This document shows positions 42,403-45,381 of a stretch of 45,381 nt of DNA, in pieces. This DNA is from SLQH01 sp964612995 (lineage in GTDB: Bacteria; Planctomycetota; UBA11346). The stretch spans positions 1 through 45,381 of the forward strand of contig CAZTGE010000015.1 in NCBI GenBank assembly GCA_964612995.1, in the 5' to 3' direction. The stretch's first letter is position 1, and the number at the start of each line of letters is the position of its first letter. The notes under the pieces were generated by a model, which saw nothing but the letters and a program-made list of their open reading frames with translations, searched no databases and was not told where the DNA came from. A program made the position numbers and the translations under genes.

Positions 42403-42482
42403 GTCCACCTGGTTGTGAACCCAGGTGGGCCGTAGCCACTCAGGTCCATCGGGCGTGAGTGGTTACAGACTCCGGCCCACCT
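42403..42482 (+). promoter_or_regulatory. Two mutually exclusive hairpins upstream of wbpA
   Basis: CCACCTGG (42405-42412) pairs with CCAGGTGG (42421-42428). The second arm overlaps AGGTGGGCCG (42423-42432), which pairs perfectly with CGGCCCACCT (42473-42482); inside this larger stem CCACTCA (42436-42442) pairs with TGAGTGG (42456-42462). Only one of the two folds can form at a time. The site is about 160 bases before the wbpA start, on the wbpA strand, in a 310-bp non-coding stretch that otherwise shows nothing clear. A regulatory leader is possible but unproven. Confidence 0.4.
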
Positions 42483-42640
42483 TTCGGCGGGCCAGTGGGT
42501 CCGGTCGGGGCTGGGCTTGAGGTTCGGATCCCGCTGGCGATGATGAGCGCGTGGCGTCTGGGCAGGAGTCGCAGACGGCGACAGGATCGAGCGTGCTGGG
42601 GCAGCCCCGCGCATTGATGCACGAGCAGGAGGTCTGACGC

Positions 42641-43939
42641 ATGCCATTGACGCGCGATCGCATCCGCGAACGTGAGATCACTGTCGGCGTGGTCGGCCTC
42701 GGCTACGTCGGTCTGCCCTTGTGTCTCGCTTTTGCCGAGTCCGGCATCGCTGTGCTCGGGTTCGATGTCGACGCCACCAAGGCCGACGCGATCATGGCGG
42801 GGCGCAGTTACCTCAAGCATATCGCCGCCGAGCGCATCGCCGACCCGGTGGCGGCGCAGCGTCTGCGGGCCACCAGCGATTTCACCGCCGTCGCCGACTG
42901 CGATGCGCTGTTGATCTGCGTGCCGACCCCGATCGATGAACACCTGCAGCCGGATCTGAGCTACGTTTGCGATACCGCTGCCGCGATCGCGCCGCACCTG
43001 CGTCGCGACACCCTGGTTGTGCTGGAGAGCACGACCTGGCCCGGCACGACGCAAGAGGTGGTCCTGCCGGAGCTCGAGCGCGGTAGCGGACTGGCGCTGG
43101 GCGACGGTCTGCTGGTCGCCTTCAGCCCGGAGCGCGAGGATCCTGGCAACCCCCAGTTCGTGACCCGCACCATCCCCAAGCTCGTCGGCGGGCTCGATGC
43201 ACGCTCCGGTGAGCTGGCCGTGGCCCTCTACGAGCTGGCTGTCGATCAGGTGGTCCACGTCTCCAGTGCGGCCGTGGCCGAGAGCGCCAAGCTGTTCGAG
43301 AACATCTTCCGCAGCGTCAACATCGCCCTGGTCAACGAGCTCAAGGTGATCCTCGATCGCATGGGCATCGACGTGTGGGAGGTGATCGCGGCCTCGGCGA
43401 CCAAGCCCTTCGGCTTCATGCCGTTCTGGCCCGGGCCCGGGCTGGGCGGGCACTGCATCCCGGTCGACCCGTTCTACCTCAGCTGGAAGGCCAAGGAATT
43501 CGGCGCCGACTGCCGCTTCATCGAGCTCGCCGGCCAGATCAACCGCGCCATGCCCCGATGGGTCGTCGGCCGCGTCGCCGAGTGCCTCAATCAGCGCGGC
43601 AAGGCGGTCAAGGGCAGCCGGGTCCTGATCCTCGGCATGGCCTACAAGCCGGATGTCGACGACATGCGCGAGAGCCCCAGCCTCGAGCTCATGCGCCTGC
43701 TCGAATCACGCGGCGCTGTCGTCGACTACCACGACCCCTACATCCCGGAATTGCCCTCGACGCGTCACTTCCCGGAGTACGCCGGCCGGCGGAGCCAGGA
43801 GCCTGCGGCAGGCTACGACTGTTTCCTGTTGGCCACCGCCCACGTGCCCTACACCCCCGAATGGGTGCTGGCACATGGCGTGCCGGTGGTGGACACCCGC
43901 AATGCCCTGCCGGACCATCCCCTGGTGGTCCGCGGTTGA
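42641..43939 (+). CDS. wbpA: UDP-N-acetyl-D-glucosamine 6-dehydrogenase
   Basis: WbpA oxidises UDP-GlcNAc to UDP-N-acetylglucosaminuronate, the first step toward UDP-diacetamido-uronic acids. The 432-residue UDP-sugar dehydrogenase has the NAD site VGVVGLGYVGLPLCLAFAES at about residue 17, VVLESTTWPGTT, FSPEREDPGN, and GPGLGGHCIPVDPFY with the catalytic Cys272. Toward the C-terminus it has LILGMAYKPDVDDMRESPS. The ATG is preceded by AGGAGGT at ideal spacing. Close relatives act on UDP-ManNAc or UDP-Glc, but the wbpB and wbpD neighbours make WbpA the best reading. Confidence 0.9.
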   Translation: MPLTRDRIREREITVGVVGLGYVGLPLCLAFAESGIAVLGFDVDATKADAIMAGRSYLKHIAAERIADPVAAQRLRATSDFTAVADCDALLICVPTPIDEHLQPDLSYVCDTAAAIAPHLRRDTLVVLESTTWPGTTQEVVLPELERGSGLALGDGLLVAFSPEREDPGNPQFVTRTIPKLVGGLDARSGELAVALYELAVDQVVHVSSAAVAESAKLFENIFRSVNIALVNELKVILDRMGIDVWEVIAASATKPFGFMPFWPGPGLGGHCIPVDPFYLSWKAKEFGADCRFIELAGQINRAMPRWVVGRVAECLNQRGKAVKGSRVLILGMAYKPDVDDMRESPSLELMRLLESRGAVVDYHDPYIPELPSTRHFPEYAGRRSQEPAAGYDCFLLATAHVPYTPEWVLAHGVPVVDTRNALPDHPLVVRG

Positions 43940-43973
43940 TCGGCTTCGGGAACGCCGGCACCATGGGGCGAAC

Positions 43974-45026
43974 ATGAAACAGAAGATTGTCGATCGCAGG
44001 ATTCGCTTCGCCCTCGTCGGCTGCGGTCGCATCAGCGCCAACCATTTCGCTGCCTTGCGTGAGCACGACGAGCGCACCGAGCTGGTGGGCGTGTGCGATG
44101 TCGATCCGGCGGCGTTGGCGGCCGCCACCGTCGCGACCGGTGTGCCGGGCTTCGATTCGCTCTCGGGTTTGCTCGCTGGCAGCGATGCCGATGTGGTGGT
44201 CCTGGCCACGCCGAGTGGGTTGCATGCGCAGCAGGCGATGACCGTTGCCCGCTCGGGGCAGCATGTGATGACCGAGAAGCCGATGGCCACGCGGTGGGCC
44301 GATGGACAGGCGATGGTCCACGCCTGTGATGCAGCGGGTGTCCATCTGTTCGTGGTCAAGCAGAACCGGCGTAATGCCACTTTGCAGCTGCTCAAGCGCG
44401 CGATCGCAGCCAGACGCTTCGGGCGGATCTACATGGTCAGTGTCAACGTGTTCTGGACCCGTCCGCAATCGTATTACGATTCCGCATCGTGGCGCGGCAC
44501 CTGGGAGTTCGACGGTGGCGCGTTCATGAATCAGGCCAGTCATTACATCGATCTGTTGGATTGGCTGATCGGTCCGATCGAGAGCGTGCATGCATACACC
44601 GGCACCCTGGCGCGCGACATCGAGGTCGAGGACACCGGGGTGATGAGCGTGAAGTGGCGACGCGGAACCCTCGGCTCGGTCAACGTGACCATGCTCACCC
44701 ATCCGCGCAATCTCGAAGGCAGTATCACCGTGCTCGGCGAAAAGGGCACGGTGCGCATCGGCGGACTGGCCGTCAATGAGATCGAGCACTGGGAGTTCGC
44801 CGATCCCCTTCCCGAGGACGAGCAGGTCGCCGCGGCCAGCTACCAGACCACCTCGGTCTATGGGTTCGGCCACCCCCTCTACTACGACAACGTCATCGGG
44901 GTGCTGCGAGGTGAGCAGGAGCCGCAGACCGATGGCCGCGAGGGCCTCAAGTCGCTCGAGGTCCTGATCGCCGCCTACACCTCGGCCCGCAACGGCACGC
45001 GGGTGAGTCTGCCGTTGGAGTTGTGA
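43974..45026 (+). CDS. wbpB: Gfo/Idh/MocA oxidoreductase, WbpB-like 3-dehydrogenase
   Basis: WbpB oxidises C3 of UDP-GlcNAcA, so that a transaminase (WbpE) can add an amino group. The 350-residue protein has the Rossmann motif FALVGCGRISANHFAALREH at about residues 12-31, VVLATPSGLHAQQAM, and the family's HVMTEKPMATRWADG with the EKP motif. Then WEFDGGAFMNQASHYIDLLD carries the catalytic histidine region. I chose ATG 43974, which fits the family start and has GGGGCG upstream; the frame is open further upstream, inside wbpA. Its stop overlaps the wbpD start (TGATG). Confidence 0.92.
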   Translation: MKQKIVDRRIRFALVGCGRISANHFAALREHDERTELVGVCDVDPAALAAATVATGVPGFDSLSGLLAGSDADVVVLATPSGLHAQQAMTVARSGQHVMTEKPMATRWADGQAMVHACDAAGVHLFVVKQNRRNATLQLLKRAIAARRFGRIYMVSVNVFWTRPQSYYDSASWRGTWEFDGGAFMNQASHYIDLLDWLIGPIESVHAYTGTLARDIEVEDTGVMSVKWRRGTLGSVNVTMLTHPRNLEGSITVLGEKGTVRIGGLAVNEIEHWEFADPLPEDEQVAAASYQTTSVYGFGHPLYYDNVIGVLRGEQEPQTDGREGLKSLEVLIAAYTSARNGTRVSLPLEL

Positions 45027-45381
45027 TGGCGGACGACGGTACCCCGATCATCCATGCATCTGCCATCGTGGATGCCGGTGCCCATGTCGGCCCCGGCACG
45101 CGGATCTGGCATTTCACCCATGTGTGTGCCGGGGCGCGAATAGGCGCCGGGTGCTCGCTGGGGCAGAATGTCTACGTTGCGCCCAGTGTGGTCATCGGCG
45201 ATGGGTGCAAAGTACAGAACAACGTTTCGCTCTACGACGGCGTGGTGCTCGAAGACGAGGTCTTCTGCGGCCCGAGCATGGTGTTCACCAACGTCATCAA
45301 CCCGCGCAGCGCCGTGCCCCGCCGTGATGAGTTCAAATCAACTCTTGTTCGGCGCGGTGCGACCATCGGCGCCAATGCCAC
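45026..45381 (+). CDS. wbpD: UDP-2-acetamido-3-amino-glucuronate N-acetyltransferase, partial at window edge
   Basis: The first 118 residues of a left-handed beta-helix acetyltransferase are visible. Hexapeptide repeats include IIHASAIVDAGAHVGPGTRI, WHFTHVCAGARIGAGC and VVIGDGCKVQNNVSLYDGVV. PSMVFTNVINPRSAVPRRDE follows, with the typical WbpD asparagine- and basic-rich segment. WbpD acetylates the C3 amino group of UDP-GlcNAc3NA to give UDP-GlcNAc(3NAc)A. The gene runs off the end of the window. wbpE and a WbpI epimerase would be expected beyond. Confidence 0.9.
   Translation, partial: MADDGTPIIHASAIVDAGAHVGPGTRIWHFTHVCAGARIGAGCSLGQNVYVAPSVVIGDGCKVQNNVSLYDGVVLEDEVFCGPSMVFTNVINPRSAVPRRDEFKSTLVRRGATIGANA

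Noticed and set aside
1..45381. Known anti-phage defence island or prophage
   Set aside because: Apart from the HicAB and MNT/HEPN remnants there are no restriction, CRISPR, integrase or phage structural genes; everything else belongs to polysaccharide synthesis or IS debris.

Overview
The window is a polysaccharide (O-antigen or exopolysaccharide) biosynthesis region from a bacterium that is most likely a gammaproteobacterium. The gene set (rmlBDAC, Wzx/Wzy genes, wbpA/wbpB/wbpD and several sugar-1-phosphate transferases), the GC-rich backbone and the palindromic intergenic repeats would suit a Chromatiales-like genome. There is no rRNA or marker gene here, so the taxonomic call is weak. No tRNA, rRNA, CRISPR array or replication origin was seen.

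Layout. (1) 0.1-5.3 kb is a genomic scrapyard. It holds a HicB/HicA toxin-antitoxin pair whose toxin carries two compensating frameshifts, an MNT/HEPN pair with a frameshifted HEPN, an intact Wzz-type chain-length regulator, GC-rich tandem repeats, the 3' end of a fucokinase-type gene on the minus strand, and a second copy of a 248-bp segment that begins inside hicA. (2) 5.56-17.6 kb is one tightly packed plus-strand operon: rmlB-rmlD-rmlA-rmlC (dTDP-L-rhamnose), wzx flippase, a 296-bp MITE-like insertion, methyltransferase, GT2, GT4, Wzy-like polymerase, GT4, methyltransferase. From about 9 to 17.7 kb it is visibly more AT-rich than the rest, as expected for transferred O-antigen genes. (3) 17.7-25.7 kb is a rearranged module: an intact GT4 and a broken sugar epimerase, IS66 and ISL3 transposase debris, then a broken second copy of the same GT4 and an intact epimerase/reductase, a UDP-HexNAc 4,6-dehydratase and a small initiating sugar-phosphate transferase. 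The right side of this module lies between two pieces of an IS66 transposase gene. (4) 26.1-45.4 kb is GC-rich and carries further assembly genes: a WecA/MraY-family transferase with a long membrane extension (minus strand), the 5' part of a fucokinase/GDP-fucose pyrophosphorylase gene (frameshifted and truncated), a rare in-frame fusion of an O-antigen polymerase/ligase-like protein with a GT4, an FkbM methyltransferase, a MurJ/Wzx-type flippase, two glycosyltransferases, a large WbaP-type initiating transferase, an O-antigen ligase-like protein, a truncated secreted beta-propeller protein on the minus strand, and the start of a wbpA-wbpB-wbpD operon for UDP-diacetamido-mannuronic-type sugars.

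How it works together. Nucleotide sugars (dTDP-rhamnose; a UDP-QuiNAc/FucNAc-type sugar; a UDP-GlcNAc(3NAc)A-type sugar) feed glycosyltransferases that build on polyprenyl-phosphate acceptors primed by one of three initiating enzymes. Two flippases and up to three polymerase/ligase-like proteins then export and join the units. These duplicated functions suggest two or more polysaccharide systems stacked side by side and reshuffled by insertion sequences and repeats. The most notable observations are the fucokinase gene split over 25 kb, the sugar module lying inside an IS66 transposase gene with 44-bp direct repeats, the reciprocal decay of a duplicated GT4-epimerase pair, and the polymerase-GT4 fusion. 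I found no convincing wholly new defence or regulatory system.
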